A DNA stretch of 64,000 bases from NCBI GenBank assembly GCA_030148805.1, contig JASBSS010000018.1, forward strand, positions 184,371 through 248,370. The letters run 5' to 3'. The notes beneath the pieces were generated by a model, which had not been told where the DNA came from, did not search any database, and saw only the letters and a program-made list of their open reading frames with translations. Source of the stretch: Thiogranum sp. Its GTDB lineage: Bacteria; Pseudomonadota; Gammaproteobacteria; DSM-19610. Below, in pieces: positions 27,728-36,622 of the stretch (its first letter is position 1; every line of letters begins with the position of its first letter). Both the position numbers and the translations under genes were made by a program.

Positions 27728-27975
27728 GTTATTCTCCCGATGTGCGCAAAGGCACCGGCAACAGCATCCAAGCATACGCTCGCCTGCATGAAGGGAAATA
27801 ACATGTGTTAACTGCCGGACCGCTCAAGCGACGCCATCCCGCGGGAGCGCCCTGGGGAGGGAACCAGGCGGCGACCGGAGCGCCGTCAGCCCACTTCGCG
27901 GACAAGCAGCGGGCGGCGGAAAAATTCCCGGCGTTGGAAAGGCCCCGGTGCTACCGCATCAGCGAAAGATCGAAA
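27728..27975 (-). promoter_or_regulatory. Leader region of the complex I-like operon
   Basis: About 250 bases with no convincing gene between nuoA and the preceding 111-residue gene. It must hold any nuoA promoter unless the two are co-transcribed. I see a short inverted repeat TAACA-TG-TGTTA at 27799-27810 but no clear -35/-10 pair or terminator. Confidence 0.35.
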
Positions 27976-28311
27976 TCAGATATGCGAGACCAAGCGCACG
28001 TCGGGAATGCTGACGCGCAGCGCTTCCGTGATCTCGAAGCGAATACCGGTGACCGGACGAATGGATACCCAAAGCAGATTCAGCGCCAGATTCAACTCCG
28101 CGAACACCACCTGGTCACCGAAGCGCGACAGGATGGCGTGGATGTCCTGCATCGTCTGCTGGATACGCAGTTGCGGTCGCAGACGCAACCCGGGGATGAT
28201 GAGCATGAAGTCCGACAGCGCCTTGCCGTTCTCGTCCACAATGGGCGCGCGCTTACGCAACGGCTCGGTGGCGTCCAGCAAAGGAAACAACGACACGCGT
28301 GGCAGGTTCAT
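27976..28311 (-). CDS. Conserved-looking 111-residue protein of unknown function
   Basis: Starts MNLPRVSLFPLLDATEPL and contains DFMLIIPGLRLRP, a helix QQTMQDIHAILSRFGDQVVFAELNLALNLLWVSI (written here in parts: QQTMQDIHAIL, then VVFAELNLALNLLWVSI) and ends VSIPDVRLVSHI. No membrane helix, Cys motif or signal peptide. The mixture of residues reads as a real folded alpha/beta protein rather than a GC-rich shadow, and the competing plus-strand frame is Arg/Gln rich. It lies upstream of nuoA on the same strand, so it could belong to that operon. I do not recognise the family. Confidence 0.65.
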   Translation of the reverse strand: MNLPRVSLFPLLDATEPLRKRAPIVDENGKALSDFMLIIPGLRLRPQLRIQQTMQDIHAILSRFGDQVVFAELNLALNLLWVSIRPVTGIRFEITEALRVSIPDVRLVSHI

Positions 28312-28450
28312 GAGTACCGACTATAACCGAATCCCCCAACACCCTCTAGGTTAAGAGTCACCGAACCTGCTGTCAGGGGAAGCCTACCCCCAAGGCCCCA
28401 AAAACTCGACACCCTGGCAAAGAACTTTCCAACGGTTCGTGACGGTGGTC

Positions 28451-28479
28451 TTGACAGATGCCTCACTATCTAATATTCT
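28451..28479 (+). promoter_or_regulatory. Sigma-70 promoter of the arsR-rhodanese operon
   Basis: TTGACA at 28451-28456, a 17-base spacer, and TATTCT at 28474-28479. The -35 box is perfect and the -10 matches four of six positions. The start of transcription should lie near 28486, about 33 bases before the gene. Confidence 0.82.
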
Positions 28480-28486
28480 TTAGATA
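28467..28486 (+). promoter_or_regulatory. Operator: 7-bp inverted repeat enclosing the -10 box
   Basis: TATCTAA-tattct-TTAGATA is a perfect 7-bp inverted repeat whose 6-base centre is exactly the -10 box. A further TTAGAT half-site follows at 28488-28493. AT-rich dyads of this kind are bound by BigR/SqrR-type ArsR repressors. Binding here would block RNA polymerase, so autorepression is the likely mode. Confidence 0.8.
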
Positions 28487-28518
28487 ATTAGATTATTTAA
28501 GAGCACCCCCTGAAAGCG

Positions 28519-29181
28519 ATGACTTCAGCCCGCGAAATCAAAGACACGCTCTATCAACAGGTGGCCCGAGTGGGCAAGGCGTTGTCGAGTCCCAAGCGCC
28601 TTGAGCTGGTCGAACTGCTGTGCCAGGGAGAGATGCACGTCGAACAACTGGCCACCGAGGCGGGCATCAGCCTGAAGCTCGCCAGTGCGCATTTAAAGGA
28701 ACTGCGCTTGGCACAGCTGGTTGCCCTGCGGCGCGACGGCAGAAGGGTGTTCTATTCCTTGGTGGACGACCAGGTGGCCGATCTTTGGGTGGCCCTGCGT
28801 GCCTGCGCCGAAAACCGGCTGCTGGAATTGCGCAGCGCGCTGGGCGAAGTCGTCTCCCACCCGCACGAACTCTCGCCGCTCAACGGCAAGTCATTGCTCA
28901 ACCAGGCCCGGCGCGGCGAGCTGACGGTGATCGACGTACGCCCGGCGAATGAATACGCGCAGGCTCATCTACCCTATGCGCGCAGTATGCCGCTCGCTGA
29001 GCTCAAGCAGCGGCTCGACGAACTCCCCCCCGATCGGCCGGTGGTCGCCTATTGCCGCGGGCCTTTCTGTCTGCTGGCAAAAGACGCGGTCACGCTGCTG
29101 GCACAGGCCGGCGTGAACGCCACCAGGCTGGAAGACGGGGTGGCGGAATGGCGCGCACGCGGCTTACCGCTGGCGCAGTGA
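28519..29181 (+). CDS. ArsR-family repressor fused to a rhodanese domain (sulfide/persulfide sensor candidate)
   Basis: 220 residues. Winged-helix ArsR domain (about 10-100) with EAGISLKLASAHLKELRLA; two cysteines, Cys35 in ELLCQGE and Cys96 in LRACAEN, sit where the BigR/SqrR redox pair is found. The C-terminal rhodanese domain (about 122-218) has IDVRPANEYAQAH and the active-site loop CRGPFC (Cys179 as nucleophile). Such a fusion could take sulfane sulfur on the rhodanese and release DNA through the Cys pair. First gene of an operon with a persulfide dioxygenase and an MFS transporter. Confidence 0.9.
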   Translation: MTSAREIKDTLYQQVARVGKALSSPKRLELVELLCQGEMHVEQLATEAGISLKLASAHLKELRLAQLVALRRDGRRVFYSLVDDQVADLWVALRACAENRLLELRSALGEVVSHPHELSPLNGKSLLNQARRGELTVIDVRPANEYAQAHLPYARSMPLAELKQRLDELPPDRPVVAYCRGPFCLLAKDAVTLLAQAGVNATRLEDGVAEWRARGLPLAQ

Positions 29182-29217
29182 CCATCACAAGACGCGACGA
29201 ATCCTGCGGAGGTCTTT

Positions 29218-29961
29218 ATGTTCTTCAAACAAATGGCAGCGGAAAACGCCACGCTTTCTTATCTTTTTGGCTGCGGCGGCAAGGGTAAAGCGGTAGCGGT
29301 GGATGTGGCGCGCGGCGACGAAACGCGTTTCATCGAGGAGGCGTCACGGCAGAACGTGACCATCACCCACGTCATCGACACCCACGTGCACGCCGATCAT
29401 TATTCCGGCGGACGCCAACTGGCGGAGAAGGTCGGCGCGCCCTACTGTCTGCACGAACACATGCAGGGGCGGACCGGTTTCGCCTTCGCGGCGCTGCGCG
29501 ACGGCGATGTCATCGATGTCGGCAACGTCAAGATAGAGGTGATGCACACGCCGGGGCACACCCTGGACAGTATCTGTCTGCTGGTCACCGACCGGCGCCG
29601 GGGCGAGGCGCCCTGGTTCGTCATCACTGGCGACAGCCTGTTTGTCGGCGCCATCGGGCGCCCCGATCTCGCCGGAAAGGAACGCGAGATGGCGGCGCAG
29701 CTCTATGACAGTCTGCACCAACGCCTGCTGACCCTGCCCGACGAGGTGGAGATCTTTCCCGGGCACCAGGCGGGCAGCGTCTGTGGCGCCGGACTGTCGG
29801 GCAAACCCTCTTCCACGCTCGGTTTCGAGAAACGCTGGAATCCGGCCTTGTCGCTGAGCAAAGAGGCGTTCATCGAGCAGCTCACCGCCGAGATACCGCC
29901 GCGACCGGCGGAAATGGACCGTATCGTGGCGGCCAATCTCGGCCTTACCGAGGCCGGCTAG
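29218..29961 (+). CDS. Metallo-beta-lactamase fold persulfide dioxygenase (ETHE1/Blh-like)
   Basis: 247 residues. Motif THVHADH (His56, His58, Asp60, His61), His114 in TPGHT, Asp139 in TGDSLF and His183 in PGH. ETHE1-type enzymes oxidise glutathione persulfide to sulfite with one iron held by two His and one Asp; His56, His114 and Asp139 would be the ligands. The GDSLFVGAIGRPDL stretch is characteristic of the ETHE1/Blh branch rather than glyoxalase II. Co-operonic with the sulfide-type repressor, which supports the role. Confidence 0.88.
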   Translation: MFFKQMAAENATLSYLFGCGGKGKAVAVDVARGDETRFIEEASRQNVTITHVIDTHVHADHYSGGRQLAEKVGAPYCLHEHMQGRTGFAFAALRDGDVIDVGNVKIEVMHTPGHTLDSICLLVTDRRRGEAPWFVITGDSLFVGAIGRPDLAGKEREMAAQLYDSLHQRLLTLPDEVEIFPGHQAGSVCGAGLSGKPSSTLGFEKRWNPALSLSKEAFIEQLTAEIPPRPAEMDRIVAANLGLTEAG

Positions 29962-29963
29962 CC

Positions 29964-31274
29964 GTGTCGGTGTCGACGCCGTCGAATCCGCCTGTCTACC
30001 GCTACGGTATCCGCGACAATCTGGCGCAATTCTCTCACCAGCTGATCCAGGTGTTCCTGGTCGGGCTCACCCTGGGCATGATGCGTACGGTGGTTCCCGC
30101 CCTGGCGGAGAGCGAATTTGGCGTGCCGCGTGGCTCGTTCGTCCTTCTGGTGGCCTTCGTCGTCGCCTTCGGGTTCGTCAAAGGCGCCATGAATTTCGTC
30201 GCCGGGCGGCTTTCGGAGCGGCTGGGACGCCTCAAGGTCCTGTTGTTCGGCTGGTTGCTGGCCCTGCCCATTCCCGTGATGATCCTCTACGCGCCCGACT
30301 GGAACTGGATTGTCGCCGCCACGGTACTGCTCGGCATCAACCAGGGCCTGACCTGGTCGATGACCCAGACCGCGAAACTCGATATCACCCGACCCGAACA
30401 GCGTGGCCTCACCATCGGGTTCAACGAGTTCTCCGGTTATCTGGGCGTGGCGGCGGCCGGCATTATCACGGGCTATCTGGCGACCGCCTTCGGCCCGCGA
30501 CAGGGGCTGTTCATTTTCGGGCTGGCCACGATCCTGGTCGCGTTGCTGCTGACCCTGCTGTGGGTGAAAGAAACCCTCCACTGGGCCCAGGCCGAAGGCG
30601 CGCGTCACGCCGCGGGACAAGCCAGCGGACCGCGGGCACGCTTCCCCGGCAACATTCCCGATCACCCCGACACCTGGCAGGTCTTCACACTGATGTCGTG
30701 GCGCGACAAACGCATGTTCGCCTTCAGCCAGGCCGGCCTGGTGGAGAAGTTCGTCGATGCCCTGGTCTGGGTCTACTACCCGGTCTATTTCTACCAACAG
30801 GGCCTGAGCCTGGCGGCCATCGGCTGGCTGGTCGGGGTCTACGGTTTTGTCTGGGGCGGCTCGCAGTTCCTTACCGGCAAACTCTCCGATCACCTCGGTC
30901 GTCGCTGGCCCAATATTCTCGGCATGTGGATCTGCGGCGGCGGCGTCGCCCTGACCTTGCTCGGCAGCGGCATCGCCTGGTGGCTGCTGTCGGCCGCCGT
31001 CACCGGTTTCGGCATGGCGCTGCTCTATCCCAATCTGTCGGCCGCGGTGGCCGACATCGCCCACCCCAACTGGCGCGGCTCTGCCATCGGCATCTACCGC
31101 TTCTGGCGCGACCTCGGCTATGGCATCGGTGCCCTGCTGCTCGGCCTGGCCTCCCAGGTCAGCGGCGCGCTGAGCACCGGTTTCTGGCTGGTCGCCGCGG
31201 CGATGCTGCTCTCAGGCCTGCTGCTTTGGATCTGGGGCGAGGAGACCCACCCGCGACTCAACCCGGCTGATTGA
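29964..31274 (+). CDS. MFS transporter in the persulfide operon
   Basis: 436 residues from GTG 29964, two bases after the dioxygenase stop. About 12 membrane helices with MFS loop motifs: GRLSERLGRLKVLLFGW after helix 2 and GKLSDHLGRRWPNILG in the second half. Substrate is not readable from sequence. Context suggests sulfite, thiosulfate or another product of persulfide oxidation, which is inference. Confidence 0.85.
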   Translation: MSVSTPSNPPVYRYGIRDNLAQFSHQLIQVFLVGLTLGMMRTVVPALAESEFGVPRGSFVLLVAFVVAFGFVKGAMNFVAGRLSERLGRLKVLLFGWLLALPIPVMILYAPDWNWIVAATVLLGINQGLTWSMTQTAKLDITRPEQRGLTIGFNEFSGYLGVAAAGIITGYLATAFGPRQGLFIFGLATILVALLLTLLWVKETLHWAQAEGARHAAGQASGPRARFPGNIPDHPDTWQVFTLMSWRDKRMFAFSQAGLVEKFVDALVWVYYPVYFYQQGLSLAAIGWLVGVYGFVWGGSQFLTGKLSDHLGRRWPNILGMWICGGGVALTLLGSGIAWWLLSAAVTGFGMALLYPNLSAAVADIAHPNWRGSAIGIYRFWRDLGYGIGALLLGLASQVSGALSTGFWLVAAAMLLSGLLLWIWGEETHPRLNPAD

Positions 31275-31281
31275 GGCGCGC

Positions 31282-31302
31282 GCGGCCGCGGACAGCGGCC
31301 GC
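31282..31302. terminator. Hairpin between convergent MFS and nrdB genes
   Basis: GCGGCCGC-ggaca-GCGGCCGC, an 8-bp GC-only stem with a 5-base loop. It lies between two convergent stop codons and could stop transcription from both sides, although no T-run follows on either strand. Confidence 0.5.
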
Positions 31303-31316
31303 CGCTTGGCATCAGA

Positions 31317-32450
<1,134 letters not shown>

Positions 32451-32469
32451 GTTCTATCTCCTCAGGTGG

Positions 32470-35307
32470 TTACTGACAGGCTTCGCAGTCGGGGTTGTCG
32501 AGCGCGCAGAGCGACGGCTCGTTCCCGGCGCGCTCTGGGGTCTGCGCGGCCCCGTTGTCGGTGCTTTTTTCCAGGTGGGTGGCCCCCAGGGTGCGCAGAT
32601 AATAAGTGGTCTTCAGGCCGCGCACCCAGGCGAGCTTGTAGAGACGATCCAGCGCGGGGCCGTCCGGTTTGGCGAGATAAAGGTTCAGCGATTGCGCCTG
32701 ATCGAGCCACTTCTGGCGCCGGCTGGCCGCCTCGATCAGCCAGCGCGAATCGATTTCAAAGGCGCAGGCATATTTGGCCTTCAACTCGGGCGGCACCCGG
32801 TCGATCGCCGCGATCGACCCGTCGTAGTATTTCAGATCGTTGATCATCACCTCATCCCACAACCCATGCTGTTTCAGATCCTCCACCAGCCAGGGGTTGA
32901 TCACCGTGAACTCGCCCGAGAGATTGGATTTGACGAACAGGTTCTGGTAGCTGGGCTCGATCGATTGCGACACGCCGCAGATGTTGGAGATCGTCGCCGT
33001 CGGCGCGATGGCCAGGCAATTGGAATTGCGCATCCCCACGCGCTGCACGCGTTCGCGCAACCGGTCCCAGTCCAGGCTGGTCGAGGTGTCGACTTCCAGG
33101 TACCCCCCGCGTTCCTGGCGCAACAATTCCAGGGAGTCGATCGGCAGGATACCGCGGCTCCACAACGACCCGTCGAAGCTCGGATAACGGCCGCGCTCCG
33201 CGGCCAGATCGGTCGACGCCTCGATGGCGAAATACGCCAGCGCCTCCATCGATCGATCGGCGAAGTCGACGGCCTGTTCCGAGGCGTAGGCGATACCCAG
33301 CCGATGCAGTGCGTCCTGAAAACCCATCAGCCCCAGACCGACGGGCCGGTGACGCAGATTCGAATAGCGTGCCTGTGGCACGCTGTAATAGTTGTAGTCG
33401 ATGACGTTGTCCAGCATGCGCATCGCCATGGCGACGGTGCCGCGCAGCTTCTCCAGGTTCAATCCCTGCTCGTCGACGTGCGCCAGCAGATTGATCGAGC
33501 CGAGATTACAGACCGCGATTTCCCGGTCGTTGGTATGCAAGGTGATCTCGGTGCAAAGATTCGAGCTGTGCACCACGCCCTGATGCTGATTGGTGTAACG
33601 CAGATTGCAGGCGTCCTTGAAGGTGATCCAGGGATGTCCGGTCTCGAACAGTTGTCCCAGCAGCTTGCGCCACAACGACACCGCCGGCAGGCGTTTCCAG
33701 ACCCGTAGTTCGCCGCGCTCGGCGCGCGCCTCGTACGCCTCGTAGGCTTCGCGGAATGCGCGCCCGCTGAGATCGTGCAGCTCGGGCACTTCGTCGGGCG
33801 AGAACAAGGTCCACTCGCGCTCCTCGGCGACCCGCTGCATGAACAGATCGGGTATCCAGTTGGCCGTGTTCATGTCGTGGGTACGGCGCCGTTCATCGCC
33901 GGTGTTCTTGCGCAGATCCAGGAATTCCTCGATATCGATATGCCAGGTTTCCAGATACGCGCAGACCGCGCCCTTGCGCTTGCCCCCCTGATTGACCGCC
34001 ACCGCGGTGTCATTGGCGACCTTCAAAAAAGGCACCACGCCCTGGGAACGCCCATTGGTCCCCTTGATGTGGGCTCCCAGACCACGCACCCGGGTCCAGT
34101 CGTTGCCCAGGCCGCCGGCGAATTTCGACAACAGCGCGTTGTCCTTGATCGCGCCATAGATCCCGTCCAGATCGTCCGGCACCGTGGTCAGATAGCACGA
34201 CGACAACTGCGGACGCAACGTGCCGCTGTTGAACAGCGTCGGCGTCGAGCTCATGAAATCGAATGAAGACAGCAAATGATAGAATTCGATCGCGCGCTGC
34301 TCGCGCTCCAGCTCGTTGATGGCAAGGCCCATGGCGACGCGCATGAAAAACGTCTGCGGCAGCTCGAGACGCCGCGACTGGTGATGCAGAAAGTAGCGAT
34401 CGTAGAGCGTTTGCAGCCCCAGATAGTTGAACTGCCGGTCGCGCTCGGGCTCGAGCGCGTCGGCGAGCGCATCCAGATCGAAGCGACCGAGCTCGGGGTC
34501 GAGCAACTCAAGTTCTATGCCCCGCCGGATCCCCTGGGCGAACAGGCTGGGATAAAGCGCGGCGGCATCGGTTTCCAAAGCGTGGCCGTCGCCGACGCCC
34601 GCGTGAACCTCCGCGCACAGGGAATTGAGCAGCAGGCGGGCCGCCACGTAGGAATAGTTGGGCTCCTGATCAATCAGCGTGCGCGCGCTCAACGTCAAGG
34701 CCGCGCCGACATCGGCACGCGCGATGCCGTCGTAGAGATTGCGCCGGGCCTGGCGCAACAGATCGTCGGCGCTAACGTCAGCCAGTCCCGCGCACGCCTG
34801 GCCGATCACCTCTCGCAGCCAGGCATCGTCCAGGAGCGACTGCTCGCCGTTGCTCTCTTGCACCCGCAAGCCCGCTGGCTCGGCCGCACCGGTCTGGGTC
34901 TGCTCGCTCGCCCGCAGCCGGGCGTGCTCTTCGCGATACAACACATAAGCGCGTGCCACCTTGTGGTGGCCGTTGCGCATCAGCGCCAGCTCCACCTGGT
35001 CCTGGATGTCCTCGATGTGAACGGTGCCGCCATCGGGCAGGCGCCGAAACAATCCGTCCATCACTTCGGCGCTCAGCTCGCGCACCGCAGTGTGCACCCG
35101 GCTCGAGGCCGCGGCCTTGCCGCCCTCCACGGCCAGGAACGCTTTGGTCATGGCCACCTGGATCTTGGCCGGATCGAAACGGGTTGATTTGCCGTTGCGG
35201 CGTATCACCTGATAACGGACGCTGTCTGCGCTCGCCGCCGTGGTGACGGCGGCGGTGGCCGCGCTCGCCGGCAGCCGCGGTGAACTGCGATTTGGTTCAA
35301 TCTGCAT
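32470..35307 (-). CDS. nrdA: Ribonucleotide reductase class Ia large subunit
   Basis: 945 residues, longer than E. coli NrdA (761). The N-terminal ATP-cone (about 35-130: VIRRNGKSTRFDPAKI, HIEDIQDQVE) is the allosteric activity site. Catalytic parts: SSCYLTT, the NLCTEITL loop and CNLGSINL, and a C-terminal Cys pair in CALDNPDCEACQ for re-reduction. Reduces ribonucleoside diphosphates or triphosphates to deoxy forms with NrdB and oxygen. A B12 riboswitch precedes it; the extra length lies between the ATP-cone and the catalytic barrel. Confidence 0.95.
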   Translation of the reverse strand: MQIEPNRSSPRLPASAATAAVTTAASADSVRYQVIRRNGKSTRFDPAKIQVAMTKAFLAVEGGKAAASSRVHTAVRELSAEVMDGLFRRLPDGGTVHIEDIQDQVELALMRNGHHKVARAYVLYREEHARLRASEQTQTGAAEPAGLRVQESNGEQSLLDDAWLREVIGQACAGLADVSADDLLRQARRNLYDGIARADVGAALTLSARTLIDQEPNYSYVAARLLLNSLCAEVHAGVGDGHALETDAAALYPSLFAQGIRRGIELELLDPELGRFDLDALADALEPERDRQFNYLGLQTLYDRYFLHHQSRRLELPQTFFMRVAMGLAINELEREQRAIEFYHLLSSFDFMSSTPTLFNSGTLRPQLSSCYLTTVPDDLDGIYGAIKDNALLSKFAGGLGNDWTRVRGLGAHIKGTNGRSQGVVPFLKVANDTAVAVNQGGKRKGAVCAYLETWHIDIEEFLDLRKNTGDERRRTHDMNTANWIPDLFMQRVAEEREWTLFSPDEVPELHDLSGRAFREAYEAYEARAERGELRVWKRLPAVSLWRKLLGQLFETGHPWITFKDACNLRYTNQHQGVVHSSNLCTEITLHTNDREIAVCNLGSINLLAHVDEQGLNLEKLRGTVAMAMRMLDNVIDYNYYSVPQARYSNLRHRPVGLGLMGFQDALHRLGIAYASEQAVDFADRSMEALAYFAIEASTDLAAERGRYPSFDGSLWSRGILPIDSLELLRQERGGYLEVDTSTSLDWDRLRERVQRVGMRNSNCLAIAPTATISNICGVSQSIEPSYQNLFVKSNLSGEFTVINPWLVEDLKQHGLWDEVMINDLKYYDGSIAAIDRVPPELKAKYACAFEIDSRWLIEAASRRQKWLDQAQSLNLYLAKPDGPALDRLYKLAWVRGLKTTYYLRTLGATHLEKSTDNGAAQTPERAGNEPSLCALDNPDCEACQ

Positions 35308-35374
35308 GGATGACCCCCTGTCAGCTGTTTCGTTTGGGGGCCTGCGGGAAAATCCAGGGGAGGGAACCGACCGC

Positions 35375-35403
35375 GGTCACGGGGCCGGATCCACCCTGTG
35401 ACC
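35375..35403 (-). promoter_or_regulatory. Strong hairpin in the nrdA leader
   Basis: Stem GGTCAC/GTGACC continued inward by GGG/CCC, between the riboswitch and the nrdA ribosome site. No U-run follows, so it is probably part of an expression platform rather than a classic terminator. Confidence 0.5.
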
Positions 35404-35424
35404 TTGACGCGAGGCCCGGGCGAA

Positions 35425-35442
35425 GGAATCCGCGAGGATTCC
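35425..35442 (-). promoter_or_regulatory. Perfect hairpin just 3' of the cobalamin aptamer
   Basis: GGAATCC-tcgc-GGATTCC: 7-bp stem with a 4-base loop. It immediately follows the aptamer on the transcript and may compete or stack with its closing stem. Confidence 0.5.
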
Positions 35443-35444
35443 CG

Positions 35445-35572
35445 CTCCGGCAGGTATTCGGACTTGGAGGCGTGGCCGGCGACAACCGACCGCAACCTCT
35501 ACACCGCTGCGCGACAGTCCCGGATTCTCACCGGGTTCCCCTGCTGCAACCACAAGATGTAGTGGTTGACCG
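35445..35572 (-). ncRNA. Cobalamin (B12) riboswitch upstream of nrdAB
   Basis: The minus strand reads CAGGGGAAcccGGTGAGAAT, then CCGGGACTGTCGCGCAGCGGTGTA (in parts: CCGGGACTG, CGCGCAGCGGTGTA) and ends near CAAGTCCGAATACCTGCC. These are the conserved GGGAA-GGTGA-AATCC-CTG core, the CGCAxCxGTxA segment and the terminal AGTCxGAAxACCTGCC. Stem boundaries are approximate. When cobalamin binds it should turn off nrdAB. B12-riboswitch control of a class Ia reductase is known in Streptomyces, where a B12-dependent class II enzyme takes over. Confidence 0.92.
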
Positions 35573-35622
35573 AAGCTATGGCACAAAATAGCGTAGATTT
35601 CGCGCCATGACAACCACCATTT

Positions 35623-36528
35623 TCAGGGATGTTCCCCGCCCCCGCCCGCGGCGCGCGCCAAACGGATGAATTCCTGCACATAGGGGGCAGCGGCCTCCAT
35701 CTGGCGTACCGCGGCGTACAAGGTCCCGGTCATGCCGCGGCGCCCCAGCGGACGGGTGTCGCACTGTGCCGAGGAAGCGGATTCGCGCAACACCCAGTCG
35801 GGCAACACCGAGACCCCGCGGCCACTGGCCACCAGCAAGAGGATCACCGCGGTCAGCTCCGCCTGACGAACGGCGGCCGGCTCGACGCCGGCAGGTTGGA
35901 GAAACCGGCTGAAGACATCCAGTCGCTGGCGACTGACCGGATAGGTAATCAGCGTTTCCTGAGCCAGGTCGCCGGCCTGGACAAATCGCTTGCGCGTCAG
36001 TGGGTGACCGGGCGCCATCACCAGCCGTGACTCGTAGCGAAACAGTTCGGCGAACAGCAGATCCTCGCGCGCCAGCGGATCCGAGCTGATCACCAGATCC
36101 ACCTCCCCGGTCTGCAGCGCCGCCATGGCGGTGAAGCTCACCCCGAAACGGATGTCGATTTCGATCTCGGGCCAGTGCTGACGGAAACGACTGAGCACAG
36201 GCGCCAGCCATTCAAAACAGGCGTGACACTCGATGGCGATATGCAAGCGCCCGAGTTCGCCGCGGGCGGAACGCCGCAAATCCTGATCGGCGCTTTCCAT
36301 CAGTGGCAGCACCTGCTGGGCAAGTTCGAGCAACCGTCGACCGGCCACGGTCAGGCGCAGGGGCTTGTTGTTGCGCAAATAAAGCGGGGTGTCGTAGTGA
36401 TGTTCCAACGCCTTGATCTGATGCGAGAGCGCCGACTGGGTCACGTGCAGGCGTTCGGCGGCTTTCACCAGGCTGCCGGTTTCGTGAATGCTCAGCAGAC
36501 TGCGGAGGTGACGAAGTTCCAGAATCAT
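35623..36528 (-). CDS. metR: MetR, LysR-type regulator of methionine synthesis
   Basis: 301 residues from [22 protein letters not shown] 36528 matches the MetR N-terminus (MIEVKHLKTL in E. coli) better than the ATG at 36543. Winged helix at about 1-65 ([21 protein letters not shown]), then the effector domain with [16 protein letters not shown], which is a MetR hallmark. MetR uses homocysteine as co-inducer and activates metE. Divergent from metE with a 94-base gap. Confidence 0.94.
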   Translation of the reverse strand: MILELRHLRSLLSIHETGSLVKAAERLHVTQSALSHQIKALEHHYDTPLYLRNNKPLRLTVAGRRLLELAQQVLPLMESADQDLRRSARGELGRLHIAIECHACFEWLAPVLSRFRQHWPEIEIDIRFGVSFTAMAALQTGEVDLVISSDPLAREDLLFAELFRYESRLVMAPGHPLTRKRFVQAGDLAQETLITYPVSRQRLDVFSRFLQPAGVEPAAVRQAELTAVILLLVASGRGVSVLPDWVLRESASSAQCDTRPLGRRGMTGTLYAAVRQMEAAAPYVQEFIRLARAAGGGGEHP

Positions 36529-36538
36529 ATTAGCTAGT

Positions 36539-36573
36539 CTCATATTTATTATGAGTAATATGAATTTTACTCA
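36539..36573. promoter_or_regulatory. MetR operator region with nested inverted repeats
   Basis: Two palindromes overlap: CTCATA-tttat-TATGAG (36539-36555) and TGAGTAA-N8-TTACTCA (36552-36573). The second ends with TGAATTTTACTCA, one mismatch from the MetR consensus TGAANNNNNTTCA. It lies 50 bases before the metE ATG and 11-45 bases before metR, so one protein could control both genes. Confidence 0.75.
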
Positions 36574-36622
36574 ATTTTTTGGCATCCGCATACTGTCCGG
36601 GATCTTTCTTCCAGGAGTCCCC

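Noticed and set aside
27799..27810. Operator for the complex I-like operon (TAACA-TG-TGTTA)
   Set aside because: Only a 5-bp dyad, easily found by chance, with no promoter next to it.
36529..36622. Second cobalamin riboswitch before metE
   Set aside because: The gap is only 94 bases and has none of the aptamer core; MetR-type palindromes explain it.
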